A stretch of DNA of 64,000 bases from Rhizobium leguminosarum (GTDB taxonomy: Bacteria > Pseudomonadota > Alphaproteobacteria > Rhizobiales > Rhizobiaceae), in NCBI RefSeq assembly GCF_004123835.1, contig NZ_MZMU01000003.1:186001-250000 (forward strand), written 5' to 3'. Position 1 is the first letter of the stretch; every line of letters begins with the position of its first letter. Shown piece by piece: positions 26,935 to 35,327 of the stretch. Under the pieces are notes generated by a model. It searched no databases. It was not told the DNA's origin and was given only the letters and a program-made list of their open reading frames with translations. Made by a program: the position numbers and the translations under genes.

Positions 26935-27564
26935 ATGACAAAAGATTGTCGCATTTCCACTTGCAAGACAGGCATGGCATTCATTGCCGGCGCATTTGCC
27001 CTTATTCTGACGGCCACGGGCGCCGGCGCGCAGCAGGCGTCGGCCACGATGCCGGGCATGAAGCTGTCCAACGACCAGCCGATCCAGATCGAAAGCGACA
27101 AGCTCGAGATCCACGACCAGGAACACACCGCGCTCTTCACCGGCAACGTCAAGGTCGTCCAGGGCACGACGACGATGCAGTCCGGCAAGATGACCGTCTA
27201 TTACAAGGATAAGGCGGCAAAGCCGGCCGCTGACGGCGCGCAGCCCGCAGCGCAACCGGAGCAGTCGGCCTCGCTGGCATCGGGAAGCGCCGATATCGAC
27301 AAGATCCTGGTGACGGACAAGGTCTTCCTGAGCTCGGGCACGCAGACGGCGACTGCCGATGATGGCAATTTCGACATGGCCTCGCAGACATTCATCCTCA
27401 CGGCGAATGAGGGGAACAAGGTTATTCTGTCGGACGGGCCGAACGTCTTTACCGGCTGCAAACTGACGGTTCATATGCAGACCGGCCAGGCGCAGCTTGA
27501 AAGCTGCGGCGGGCGTGTCCAGATTCAGCTCGATCCGAAATCGCAGCAGCAGAAGCAGAACTGA
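26935..27564 (+). CDS. lptA: LPS transport periplasmic protein LptA (OstA-like)
   Basis: 209 residues. N-terminal signal peptide (hydrophobic core MAFIAGAFALILTATGAGA), then the LptA/OstA domain beginning PIQIESDKLEIHDQEHTALF and TGNVKVVQGTTTMQSGKMT. It forms the periplasmic bridge for LPS. A low-complexity Ala/Gln insert (about residues 98-117) is unusual but common in rhizobial forms. It follows lptC by 15 bp and precedes lptB. Confidence 0.92.
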   Translation: MTKDCRISTCKTGMAFIAGAFALILTATGAGAQQASATMPGMKLSNDQPIQIESDKLEIHDQEHTALFTGNVKVVQGTTTMQSGKMTVYYKDKAAKPAADGAQPAAQPEQSASLASGSADIDKILVTDKVFLSSGTQTATADDGNFDMASQTFILTANEGNKVILSDGPNVFTGCKLTVHMQTGQAQLESCGGRVQIQLDPKSQQQKQN

Positions 27565-27604
27565 GAAGCCGGCCTCCCACGTGAAATTATCATCGCTATC
27601 CACC

Positions 27605-28381
27605 ATGTTCGGCAAGCCCGGGCCACAAGCTGCGGGCGCCGCCGACAAGAGCCGCTATCAGGGAACGCTGATCGCACGGGGTCTGACGAAGACCTATGCG
27701 ACGCGGCGCGTCGTCAACGGCGTCTCGCTGGTGGTGCGCCGTGGCGAGGCCGTCGGCCTGCTCGGCCCGAACGGCGCCGGCAAGACCACCTGTTTTTACA
27801 TGATCACCGGCCTGGTGCCGGTCGATGAAGGCACGATCGAGATCGACGGCAACGATGTCACGACCATGCCGATGTACCGCCGCTCGCGCCTCGGCGTCGG
27901 TTACCTGCCGCAGGAAGCCTCGATCTTCCGCGGCCTGACGGTGGAAGAGAATATCCGCGCCGTCCTCGAAGTGCATGTGAAGGACAAGGCCGAGCGCGAG
28001 CAGAAGCTGAATGAGCTGCTGGAGGAATTCCATATCCAGAAGCTGCGCAAGAGTGCCGCCGTCGCCCTGTCCGGCGGTGAGCGCCGCCGCCTCGAAATCG
28101 CCCGTGCGCTTGCGACCGACCCGACCTTCATGCTGCTCGACGAGCCCTTTGCCGGCGTCGACCCGATCTCGGTCGCCGACATCCAGAATCTCGTTCACCA
28201 CCTGACGGCACGCGGCATCGGCGTGCTCATCACCGACCACAATGTGCGCGAGACGCTGGGTCTCATCGACCGCGCCTACATCATCCATGCCGGTGAGGTG
28301 CTGACCCATGGCCGGGCGAACGACATCGTCAACAATCCGGAAGTGCGCCGGCTCTACCTCGGCGACAATTTCAGCCTCTGA
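27605..28381 (+). CDS. lptB: LPS export ABC transporter ATP-binding protein LptB
   Basis: About 258 residues. ATPase that drives LPS extraction. Walker A is GPNGAGKTT, the signature LSGGERRRLEIARAL, Walker B FMLLDEPFAGVDP and the switch His is in TDHN. An ATG at 27605 is used; a GTG at 27581 in frame would add eight residues (VKLSSLST) and is an equally good candidate. The catalytic domain starts near YQGTLIARGLTKTY. lptF and lptG are not in this window. Confidence 0.95.
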   Translation: MFGKPGPQAAGAADKSRYQGTLIARGLTKTYATRRVVNGVSLVVRRGEAVGLLGPNGAGKTTCFYMITGLVPVDEGTIEIDGNDVTTMPMYRRSRLGVGYLPQEASIFRGLTVEENIRAVLEVHVKDKAEREQKLNELLEEFHIQKLRKSAAVALSGGERRRLEIARALATDPTFMLLDEPFAGVDPISVADIQNLVHHLTARGIGVLITDHNVRETLGLIDRAYIIHAGEVLTHGRANDIVNNPEVRRLYLGDNFSL

Positions 28382-28389
28382 CGCCGGAT

Positions 28390-28420
28390 CCGGATGATTT
28401 TAGGCCGGATCGGCAGAAAT
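28390..28420. repeat. Truncated RIME-like repeat (copy A3)
   Basis: GGATGATTTTAGGCCGGATCGGC matches the left half of the first palindrome of copy A1 with one change, then diverges. It is 10 bp past the lptB stop, before rpoN. Confidence 0.55.
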
Positions 28421-28554
28421 TCACCGTGCCATCATAGTTCCGCTTGACCAAATACAATAAAAAAGCAATTTTTGGGCCAACTTGGATTTCCGTGGCCTGA
28501 AGCCTTGATCGGACGCGGTTTCCCGGAGGAATCGAGGGGAGTTTCGCGTCCGTC

Positions 28555-30114
28555 ATGGCACTGTCCGCCAATCTTTTCCTGCGCCAGACCCAGTCTTTGG
28601 TGATGACACCGCAACTGATGCAATCCATCCAGTTGCTGCAGATGACGCATTTCGAACTCAACCAGTTCATCGCCCTGGAAGTGGAGAAGAACCCGCTGCT
28701 CGAATTTCCGTCGAATGACGGTGAGGCGGGCGGCGAACGCGGCGATGCCGAAGATGGAGAATATGCTCATCAGCCCGAGGATGCCGGCTCCGACGATGGC
28801 TATGACAACCGCGCCGAGGCGCTCTCCAGCGACTGGTATGACAACGGCGGCAGCGCCAGCACTAGCCGGCTGAATGACGAACTCGACGCCAATTACACCA
28901 ATGTCTTTCCTGATGACGGTGCCCCGCAGCGCCTCGATGCGCCGGAGCTCCTCAGCCAGTGGAAGTCGATGCCGGGCAGCGGCGAGGGCGCCGACTATGA
29001 TCTCGACGATTTCGTCGCCGGCCAGGTGTCGCTGCGCGATCATCTCGCCCAGCAGATCCCCTTCGTCCTGCCTGACATGGCCGACCGGCTGATCGCGCAG
29101 AATTTCGTCGACCAGCTCGACGACTGCGGTTATCTGCAGGCCGATATCGTCGAGGCGGGCGAGAGGCTGGGCACGAGTCTCGCACAGGCCGAGCGCGTGC
29201 TCGCCACCCTTCAGAGCCTTGATCCGCCGGGTGTTTTCGCCCGCAGCCTGGCCGAATGCCTCGCGATCCAGCTCAGGCAGAAGGACCGATACGACCCGGC
29301 CATGCAGGCTCTGGTCGAAAACCTCGAACTGCTGGCGCGGCGCGATTTTGCCACGCTGAAGCGGCTCTGCGGCGTCGACGAGGAAGATCTTCTCGACATG
29401 CTCGGCGAGATCCGCCAGCTCAATCCCAAGCCCGGCAGCGGTTTCGAGGCGGGTGTTTCCGAAGCGATCATGCCCGATGTGGTCGTCAGAGCCGCCTCGG
29501 ATGGCGGCTGGCTGGTCGAGCTCAATCCGGATACGCTGCCGCGCGTGCTGGTCAACCAGTCCTATTTTTCCCGCGTGACCCGGAATGGAGAGGATCACGC
29601 CTTCCTCTCTGATTGCCTGCAGAGCGCCAACTGGCTGACCCGCAGCCTCGATCAGCGGGCAAAAACCATCATGAAGGTGGCAAGCGAAATCGTCCGCCAG
29701 CAGGACGCCTTCCTGCTGCACGGCGTCGATCACCTGCGCCCGCTGAACCTGAAAACGGTCGCCGAGGCGATCAAGATGCATGAATCCACCGTCAGCCGCG
29801 TCACGTCGAACAAATATATGCTGACGCCACGCGGCCTTTTCGAACTCAAATATTTCTTCACCGTCTCGATCAGCGCCGTCGCCGGCGGCGACAGCCATTC
29901 GGCCGAGGCCGTGCGTCACAAGATCCGTGCGCTGATCCTGCAGGAGAGCCCGGAGGCGGTGCTTTCCGATGACGATATCGTCGACATGCTGAAGAAGGGC
30001 GGCGTCGATCTCGCCCGCCGCACCGTTGCGAAATACAGGGAGGCAATGAACATCGCCTCTTCGGTCCAGCGGCGCCGCGAGAAGCGGGCGCTCGCCAAGG
30101 TCGCGGGCTTCTGA
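28555..30114 (+). CDS. rpoN: RNA polymerase sigma-54 factor
   Basis: 519 residues. Directs RNA polymerase to -24/-12 promoters that need enhancer-binding ATPases; in rhizobia used for nitrogen assimilation, C4-dicarboxylate transport and nif genes. The Gln/Leu-rich region I is clear (LRQTQSLVMTPQLMQSIQLL), followed by an acidic region II (about 50-90). The C-terminal RpoN box ARRTVAKYRE is intact. It follows lptB by 173 bp, the usual alphaproteobacterial order, but here a transporter gene separates it from hpf. Confidence 0.98.
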   Translation: MALSANLFLRQTQSLVMTPQLMQSIQLLQMTHFELNQFIALEVEKNPLLEFPSNDGEAGGERGDAEDGEYAHQPEDAGSDDGYDNRAEALSSDWYDNGGSASTSRLNDELDANYTNVFPDDGAPQRLDAPELLSQWKSMPGSGEGADYDLDDFVAGQVSLRDHLAQQIPFVLPDMADRLIAQNFVDQLDDCGYLQADIVEAGERLGTSLAQAERVLATLQSLDPPGVFARSLAECLAIQLRQKDRYDPAMQALVENLELLARRDFATLKRLCGVDEEDLLDMLGEIRQLNPKPGSGFEAGVSEAIMPDVVVRAASDGGWLVELNPDTLPRVLVNQSYFSRVTRNGEDHAFLSDCLQSANWLTRSLDQRAKTIMKVASEIVRQQDAFLLHGVDHLRPLNLKTVAEAIKMHESTVSRVTSNKYMLTPRGLFELKYFFTVSISAVAGGDSHSAEAVRHKIRALILQESPEAVLSDDDIVDMLKKGGVDLARRTVAKYREAMNIASSVQRRREKRALAKVAGF

Positions 30115-30172
30115 CGCGGCAATGCTTCGACCTCGATCGAAGCATCCGGCCCGCAAATCCCGTTATTCCTCT

Positions 30173-30222
30173 CCAGCGTCCCGCGTCTTTTCAGACGCGC
30201 AACGGCTGCAACCCTTTGAATT
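30173..30222. repeat. Palindromic repeat family B, copy B4
   Basis: CCAGCGTCCCGCGTCTTTTCAGACGCGCAACGGCTGCAACCCTTTGAATTG matches the core of the family, with the GCGTCT/AGACGC stem intact. Lies between rpoN and the inserted transporter gene. Confidence 0.65.
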
Positions 30223-30241
30223 GTCTTCAACGAAAATCGAA

Positions 30242-31165
30242 ATGCCGACGATGACGCCGCAAAATTCCAATCTTGCCAGGGAACTTTTCCTGCTGCTGGT
30301 GCTGGCGACCCTCTGGGGTTCCTCCTATAGCTTCATCAAGATCGGCGTCGAGACGATCCCGCCGATAACGTTGATCGCCGCCCGCACGCTGATTGCCGGC
30401 GGCATTCTGCTGGCCGTCCTGCACCACCGGCGTGTCCGTCTGCCGCGCGATCGTGCCACCTGGCGGCGGTTTTTCGTTCAGGCCTGCCTGAACAGCGTCG
30501 TCCCCTTCACGCTGATCGCCTGGGCGGAACAGTCCGTCGATGCTGGATTGGCGGTGATCCTGAATTCGGCAACGCCGATTTTCACCTTCCTGCTGGCCGT
30601 GCTGATCACCCGCCATGAGCAGGTGACGCTGCGAAGGCTTTTCGGCGTCATGGCCGGGCTTGCCGGCATCTGCCTCGTTATCGGCGTCGAAGCGCTCAGT
30701 GGTCTCGGTGAAAATCTGATGGCGCAGCTTGCCATCATCCTGGCGACCATCTGTTATGCAGGTGCCGCGATTTTCAGCAAGAACTTCAAGGGGCTCGATC
30801 CCGCAGTGCCGGCGGCCGGCTCGTTGATCTCAGGCGCGGTCATTCTCTTGCCGACGAGCCTCGTCGTCGATCGGCCGTGGGAACTCGATCCCTCGGCGGC
30901 ATCGATGCTGGCGCTGCTGGCCCTCTCCGCCTTTTCGACGGCGCTTGCCTTTGTGATCTATTTCCGTCTCGTCCAGACGCTGGGTTCGGTCGGAACCACC
31001 GCGCAAGCCTATCTCAGAGTGCCGATCGGTGTTGCGATCGGCATCGTCTTTCTCGGCGAAAGACTGAGCCCGACGGCCTGGATCGGACTCGTCTGCGTCA
31101 TATCAGGTGTCGCCGCCATGACGATCCCCGCAAGAAGGGGCGCAACGCAAGCGCGAAACGCGTAA
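30242..31165 (+). CDS. DMT superfamily (EamA) transporter
   Basis: 307 residues from MPTMTPQNS (frame open upstream to 30122 through the repeat). Ten hydrophobic segments in two EamA repeats: the first starts LFLLLVLATLWGSSYSFIKIG and the second ends with TAQAYLRVPIGVAIGIVFLGERLSP. DMT carriers export small metabolites or amino acids. Substrate unknown. It lies between rpoN and hpf, genes usually adjacent in related bacteria, and a repeat precedes it, so it may be an insertion. No clear ribosome-binding site at the chosen start. Confidence 0.9.
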   Translation: MPTMTPQNSNLARELFLLLVLATLWGSSYSFIKIGVETIPPITLIAARTLIAGGILLAVLHHRRVRLPRDRATWRRFFVQACLNSVVPFTLIAWAEQSVDAGLAVILNSATPIFTFLLAVLITRHEQVTLRRLFGVMAGLAGICLVIGVEALSGLGENLMAQLAIILATICYAGAAIFSKNFKGLDPAVPAAGSLISGAVILLPTSLVVDRPWELDPSAASMLALLALSAFSTALAFVIYFRLVQTLGSVGTTAQAYLRVPIGVAIGIVFLGERLSPTAWIGLVCVISGVAAMTIPARRGATQARNA

Positions 31166-31457
31166 AGTGGATGGGGCGGCGATCGGCGGCATGCCTTGCC
31201 CGACAAGATGTTCGGCACACGTTGACCGGGTACCGCCGAGGGTGATTCGGCGCCCTATTGACTTTTCGGCAAGCTCTGGCTAGAAGCCCGCCGCAATCGA
31301 TGCCGTGAACGGCGTCTGGAGTTATCCCCAGCATCAGAAGGGCACTAAGGACCCGCAGGCCTAAGCCGATCTTGCTTGAGATTGTGCGAAGTGCTTGGAT
31401 GAACCTGAGGCTTGGCGTAAACTGATACCCGCAAACGACCATAAGAAGGGAAACTCC

Positions 31458-32033
31458 ATGAGTGTGCGTGTATCCGGGAAACATATGGAAATTGGTGAAT
31501 CGTTCCGTCAAAAGATCGAGGACCAAATTGGTATGGCCATCACGAAATACTTCGACGGGGGATATTCCGGCCAGGTGACCGTGGAAAAGGCGAGTTCTCG
31601 TTACTCGGCGGATTGCAAGCTGCATCTCGACAGCGGGGTGGTGCTGCATGCGGCCGGCGAGGCGACCGACCCGCAATTGGCTTTCGACGCCGCCTCCCAG
31701 CGGATCGAAAAGCGGCTGCGGCGATACAAGCGCAAGCTGAAGGACCATCACGCCGGAAGCCATCTGAATGGTTTTGCAGAGGTCTCCTACACGGTCATGG
31801 ATTCCGTTCCTGATCACGATGATGAAATCGCTGACGATTTCGCTCCGGCGATCGTCGCTGAAAGCACGAAGCAGCTGAAGACCATGTCGGTCGCCACCGC
31901 AGTGATGGCGCTCGACATGACCGACGAGCCGCTTCTCCTGTTCCGCAGCCCCGGCAAGGAACATCTGAACATCGTTTACCGTCGGCACGACGGAAATATT
32001 GGCTGGATCGATTCAGCCAGTATCAAAGGCTGA
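31458..32033 (+). CDS. hpf: Ribosome hibernation promoting factor (long HPF / RaiA family)
   Basis: 191 residues from MSVRVSGKHMEIGESFR, with AGAAGGGAAAC upstream. The N-terminal domain (1-about 100) is the ribosome-binding HPF fold, and a C-terminal domain (from about 130, ATAVMALDMTDEPLLLFR...RHDGNIGWID) is the dimerisation part of long HPF, which makes 100S ribosome dimers in stationary phase. In alphaproteobacteria hpf normally lies between rpoN and ptsN. A hairpin follows before ptsN. Confidence 0.94.
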   Translation: MSVRVSGKHMEIGESFRQKIEDQIGMAITKYFDGGYSGQVTVEKASSRYSADCKLHLDSGVVLHAAGEATDPQLAFDAASQRIEKRLRRYKRKLKDHHAGSHLNGFAEVSYTVMDSVPDHDDEIADDFAPAIVAESTKQLKTMSVATAVMALDMTDEPLLLFRSPGKEHLNIVYRRHDGNIGWIDSASIKG

Positions 32034-32046
32034 GATCAGGGTGGAG

Positions 32047-32067
32047 AGCGGCGGTATTGCCGCCGCT
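32047..32067 (+). promoter_or_regulatory. Intercistronic hairpin between hpf and ptsN
   Basis: Stem AGCGGCGG/CCGCCGCT with a 5-base loop, 13 bp after the hpf stop, and a weak CTTGCATTT tail. It could stabilise or attenuate the transcript. Confidence 0.4.
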
Positions 32068-32103
32068 CCTTGCATTTGATCCCGGCGACAGAAGGAAAAA
32101 GAA

Positions 32104-32568
32104 ATGGCATTGGCAGATTTGCTCCATCAGGATGCGATCATTCCCGCCCTCAGAGTAAATTCCAAGAAACAGTTGCTTCAGGAATTGGCTGCAAGAGCCT
32201 CCAGGATCACCGGGCTTTCCGAACGGGAGATCTTCGACGTCATCCTGCAGCGCGAACGCCTGGGCTCGACAGGAGTCGGCAACGGCATCGCCATTCCCCA
32301 CGGCAAGCTGGGAAACATCCATTCGATCGTCGGCATCTTCGCCCGGCTGGAGCAGCCGGTCGATTTCGAGGCGCTGGACGACCAGCCTGTCGATCTCGTG
32401 TTCCTGCTGCTTGCGCCGGAGGGCGCGGGCGCTGATCATCTCAAGGCTCTGTCGCGTATCGCCCGCGTGCTGCGCGATCACGATCTGGTCGCCAAGCTGC
32501 GCGCCACCGATTCCGCCTCGGCGATCTACGCCTTCCTCAACGAAGAGCAGACGTCGAACGCTGCCTGA
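32104..32568 (+). CDS. ptsN: PTS IIA-like nitrogen-regulatory protein EIIA-Ntr
   Basis: 154 residues of the fructose/mannitol IIA fold, with the phosphorylated His at residue 66 (GIAIPHGKL). Receives phosphate from NPr and, in its two states, tunes potassium transport, nitrogen metabolism and other systems. No other PTS transport domain is attached. GAAGGAAAAAGAA precedes the ATG. Cotranscribed with hpf (71-bp gap with a hairpin) and ended by a good terminator at 32590-32619. Confidence 0.95.
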   Translation: MALADLLHQDAIIPALRVNSKKQLLQELAARASRITGLSEREIFDVILQRERLGSTGVGNGIAIPHGKLGNIHSIVGIFARLEQPVDFEALDDQPVDLVFLLLAPEGAGADHLKALSRIARVLRDHDLVAKLRATDSASAIYAFLNEEQTSNAA

Positions 32569-32589
32569 GCTGTATTATCCCCGAATGTG

Positions 32590-32619
32590 AAAAGGCGCCT
32601 GATATCCCAGGCGCCTTTT
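32590..32619. terminator. Bidirectional terminator between ptsN and chemoreceptor gene
   Basis: 12-bp stem AAAAGGCGCCTG/CAGGCGCCTTTT, 6-base loop, with A-rich/T-rich ends on both strands. It sits between the convergent ptsN and methyl-accepting chemotaxis protein genes. Confidence 0.88.
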
Positions 32620-32640
32620 GCATTATGAGGGGCTGAACGA

Positions 32641-34980
32641 TCAGAACTCTTCCCAGCTGTCCTGCGCCACGGCAGCGGATCCGCGCGACGGGACAGCCGC
32701 GCGGCGGACCGCCGGGGCGGCCGTGCGATGCGAAAGGGCTGAAGTCGCCGGTGCCCGCATCTTTTGCGCGACGGAGGCAAGGGCCGCGGCGTTGCCCGAA
32801 CCCGAGACGTTGAAGCGCGTGGCGAGCGCCTTCAGCGTTTGTGCCTCGTCGTTGAGTGCGACGCTGGCAGCGGTCGCTTCCTCTACCATGGCTGCATTCT
32901 GCTGCGTCACCTGGTCCATCTGGTTCATGGCCTGGTTGATTTCCTTCAGGCCGACAGCCTGTTCGCTGGCCGATGCCGAGATCTGCCGGATGAGTTCGTT
33001 GATGCCCATCACCTGTTCGGCGATCTTGTGCAGCGTGCCGCCGGCGCGCCCGACGAGATCGACGCCTTCCTTGACCTGGACGGCCGAACTGTTGATCAGC
33101 GTCTTGATCTCCTTGGCGGCATTGGCCGAACGCTGTGCGAGTTCACGCACCTCCTGGGCGACGACGGCAAAACCCTTGCCGGCTTCCCCGGCACGGGCCG
33201 CCTCGACGCCGGCGTTCAGGGCGAGCAGGTTGGTCTGGAAGGCGATCTCGTCGATGACGCCGATGATCCGCGAAACCTCCGTCGAGGACTGTTCGATCCC
33301 CTGCATCGAGGCGATCGCCTTCTGCACCACTTCGCCGGATTTTTCGGCGTCCTGGCAGGCGAGGTTGACGTTGTCGGCCGCCGTGCGCGCATTCTCGGCG
33401 CTGGAATCGACCTGCGCGGTGAGTTCGTTGAGCGCGGCCGCCGTCTCTTCCAGGCTGGCAGCCTGCTGCTCGGTGCGCTTGGCGAGGTCGGAAGCGCTGT
33501 TGCTGATTTCACCGGTGCCTGAGCCGATATTGGCGACGCTGAGGTTCATCGTGTTGATGGTCTCTTCGAGGCTCGCGAGCGCGGCGTTGAAATCCTGCTT
33601 CAGCTTGCCGTATTCGCCGGGGAACTCGTCGGTGATGCGGTGGCTGAGATTGCCCTGCGACAGTTCGGAAAGGCCGGCGCCGACGATCGAGACGATATGG
33701 CGCTGCAGCGACACCGATTCCTGGCGCTCCGATTCCGAGCGGCTGCGCTCGGTCTCGGCGGCCCGCCGCTGGTCAGCGGCCTCGTCTTCGAGGCGGCGGC
33801 TGTCGGCGAGGGTGAAGCGGAAGCCTTCCAGCGCCTTGGCGACCGAACCGACTTCGTCGCTGCGGTCCTGGGCGGCGACCGGTTCGCCATACTGGCCGTC
33901 GCTCAGCGCCTTGACGCTGGCGACCAGCCCGCCGAGCGGCCGCTGCACGAAAGAGCGGACGGCGAAATAGAGCGCCAGCATGACGGCGCCAAGCACGATC
34001 AGCCCGTTGAGGATCATCATGTAGGTCTGGTCTCGCACCGGCGCGTTGATCGCCGCGTGCGGCACGTCGACGAGCACGACCCAGGTGGCGTTGACGCCGG
34101 GAACCGCGAACGGATAGACGACGCGATCGAAGGGATCGAGGCCGTCATAGGTAAGGTTCCGGACGAGGCCAGGCTGTTTGCTCGACAGCGCCGATTTGAC
34201 GATGTCGGCGCCCTCGCCGTCATATTCCTTGGTCATCAGGTCGGGGATCGGCGCAACGATCCAGTTGCCGGCCTGCGACAGCAGCGTGACGCGGCCCGAA
34301 CCGAAAGGATGCAGCGCCTGCAGCTTGTCGGTCAGCGACTTCAGCGAAATGTCGACGCCGCCGACGCCGATCATCTTACCATCAGACATGACCGGATAGG
34401 CAATCGAGGTCAGCAGCGTCGGCACGTCGGTTCCTTCGGCCATATAGGGCGTGGTGATCGCGCCCTTGCCGCTGTCGGCGGCGAGCTTCCACCATGCGGC
34501 GGTATAATCATTGTCGAAGGTCGAATATTGGATGCCGCCGTCCTTGGTCTTCGACCAGTAAGGCGTGAAGGCGCCGTTCTTGTTCGTGCCTTCGTCATTG
34601 TTGTTGGCGATCTCGGTGCTCTTGCCGTCAAGCGCGCCGAGCTGCTCGCAGAACCAGCTGCCGAAGGCGAAGGCATTCTGCTCGAGATTGGCCTTCAGCA
34701 CGTTGATCATGCCCTTGCGATCGAGCGACTTGCCTTCATGGCCGCGGCCGATGACGCCCGACATGGTGCGTGCGGCGCTGGCGAGTTCGCCGACATTGGC
34801 GGCGATTTCATTGGCGATCGATTTTGCCTCGAGGTTGGCCTGATCCATCGTCAGCGTCTGGACGCGATCCCGGGTCTGGCCGATGAGGAAAAAGTTCGAG
34901 ACGATAAGAACAAGCGCGATGGCGATGCCGGTGATGACGATGAGTTTCGCGGCAAGCGATTTCATGCGAAAAATGAACAT
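32641..34980 (-). CDS. Methyl-accepting chemotaxis protein with periplasmic dCache-like sensor
   Basis: 779 residues from MFIFRMKSLAAK (GAGGACCCC upstream). Two membrane segments (about 10-32 and about 320-340) frame a large periplasmic double-Cache-like domain with VGGVDISLKSLT and the NWIVAPIPDL region. Then come HAMP-type linkers and a signalling domain carrying [20 protein letters not shown], the hairpin tip. The C-terminus ends SWEEF, a WxxF-type tether for CheR/CheB. Ligand unknown, probably a small organic nutrient by family precedent. Confidence 0.94.
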   Translation of the reverse strand: MFIFRMKSLAAKLIVITGIAIALVLIVSNFFLIGQTRDRVQTLTMDQANLEAKSIANEIAANVGELASAARTMSGVIGRGHEGKSLDRKGMINVLKANLEQNAFAFGSWFCEQLGALDGKSTEIANNNDEGTNKNGAFTPYWSKTKDGGIQYSTFDNDYTAAWWKLAADSGKGAITTPYMAEGTDVPTLLTSIAYPVMSDGKMIGVGGVDISLKSLTDKLQALHPFGSGRVTLLSQAGNWIVAPIPDLMTKEYDGEGADIVKSALSSKQPGLVRNLTYDGLDPFDRVVYPFAVPGVNATWVVLVDVPHAAINAPVRDQTYMMILNGLIVLGAVMLALYFAVRSFVQRPLGGLVASVKALSDGQYGEPVAAQDRSDEVGSVAKALEGFRFTLADSRRLEDEAADQRRAAETERSRSESERQESVSLQRHIVSIVGAGLSELSQGNLSHRITDEFPGEYGKLKQDFNAALASLEETINTMNLSVANIGSGTGEISNSASDLAKRTEQQAASLEETAAALNELTAQVDSSAENARTAADNVNLACQDAEKSGEVVQKAIASMQGIEQSSTEVSRIIGVIDEIAFQTNLLALNAGVEAARAGEAGKGFAVVAQEVRELAQRSANAAKEIKTLINSSAVQVKEGVDLVGRAGGTLHKIAEQVMGINELIRQISASASEQAVGLKEINQAMNQMDQVTQQNAAMVEEATAASVALNDEAQTLKALATRFNVSGSGNAAALASVAQKMRAPATSALSHRTAAPAVRRAAVPSRGSAAVAQDSWEEF

Positions 34981-35327
34981 GGGGTCCTCGGGCAAGGATG
35001 CGCCGAACGGGCATTCTCCGGCGCAGGAGCAAAGGCTCGCCCCATCATGAGGCAGCCGCCTACAGCGCCGCGCGTCTTTGTGAGACGCGCAAAGGACGCT
35101 GTAGCACTTTGAATGGCTGCATAATTTTCCCCCTTAAATCGATTCCGATTTAAGGAATTATGCAGAGGACAGCTGGATTCCAAAAGCGCAAGGAACCAGC
35201 GACCACGGGCAACATCGCCGGAGATCTCTTAAATTTGAATGAAACTCGATCGATCAAGACAAGGAAAATCGCCGGAACGCCCTGAATTACAGAGAGTTTT
35301 GCCGGCGGCTTCGCAAAGAGACGCGAA
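34981..35327. other. 347-bp intergenic region holding a full family B repeat
   Basis: Between the start of the chemoreceptor gene and the end of the ribokinase gene. Apart from the repeat at 35061-35165 I see no open frame with a ribosome site, no tRNA-like fold and no convincing terminator. It must contain the chemoreceptor promoter. Confidence 0.6.
35061..35165. repeat. Palindromic repeat family B, copy B5 (full length)
   Basis: Two nested stem-loops. The first has outer TACAGCG/CGCTGTA and inner GCGCGTCT/AGACGCGC. A GCACTTTGAATGG link follows. The second has outer CTGCATAATT/AATTATGCAG and inner CCTTAAATCG/CGATTTAAGG. With copy B6 this defines the roughly 105-bp element. Confidence 0.85.

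Noticed and set aside
28432..30156. 574-residue frame opposite rpoN
   Set aside because: Shadow of rpoN, whose region I and RpoN box are intact.
31190..31230. TTCGGCACACGTTGACC as a sigma-54 -24/-12 promoter before hpf
   Set aside because: The -24 GG and -12 GC spacing does not fit the TGGCAC-N5-TTGC rule.
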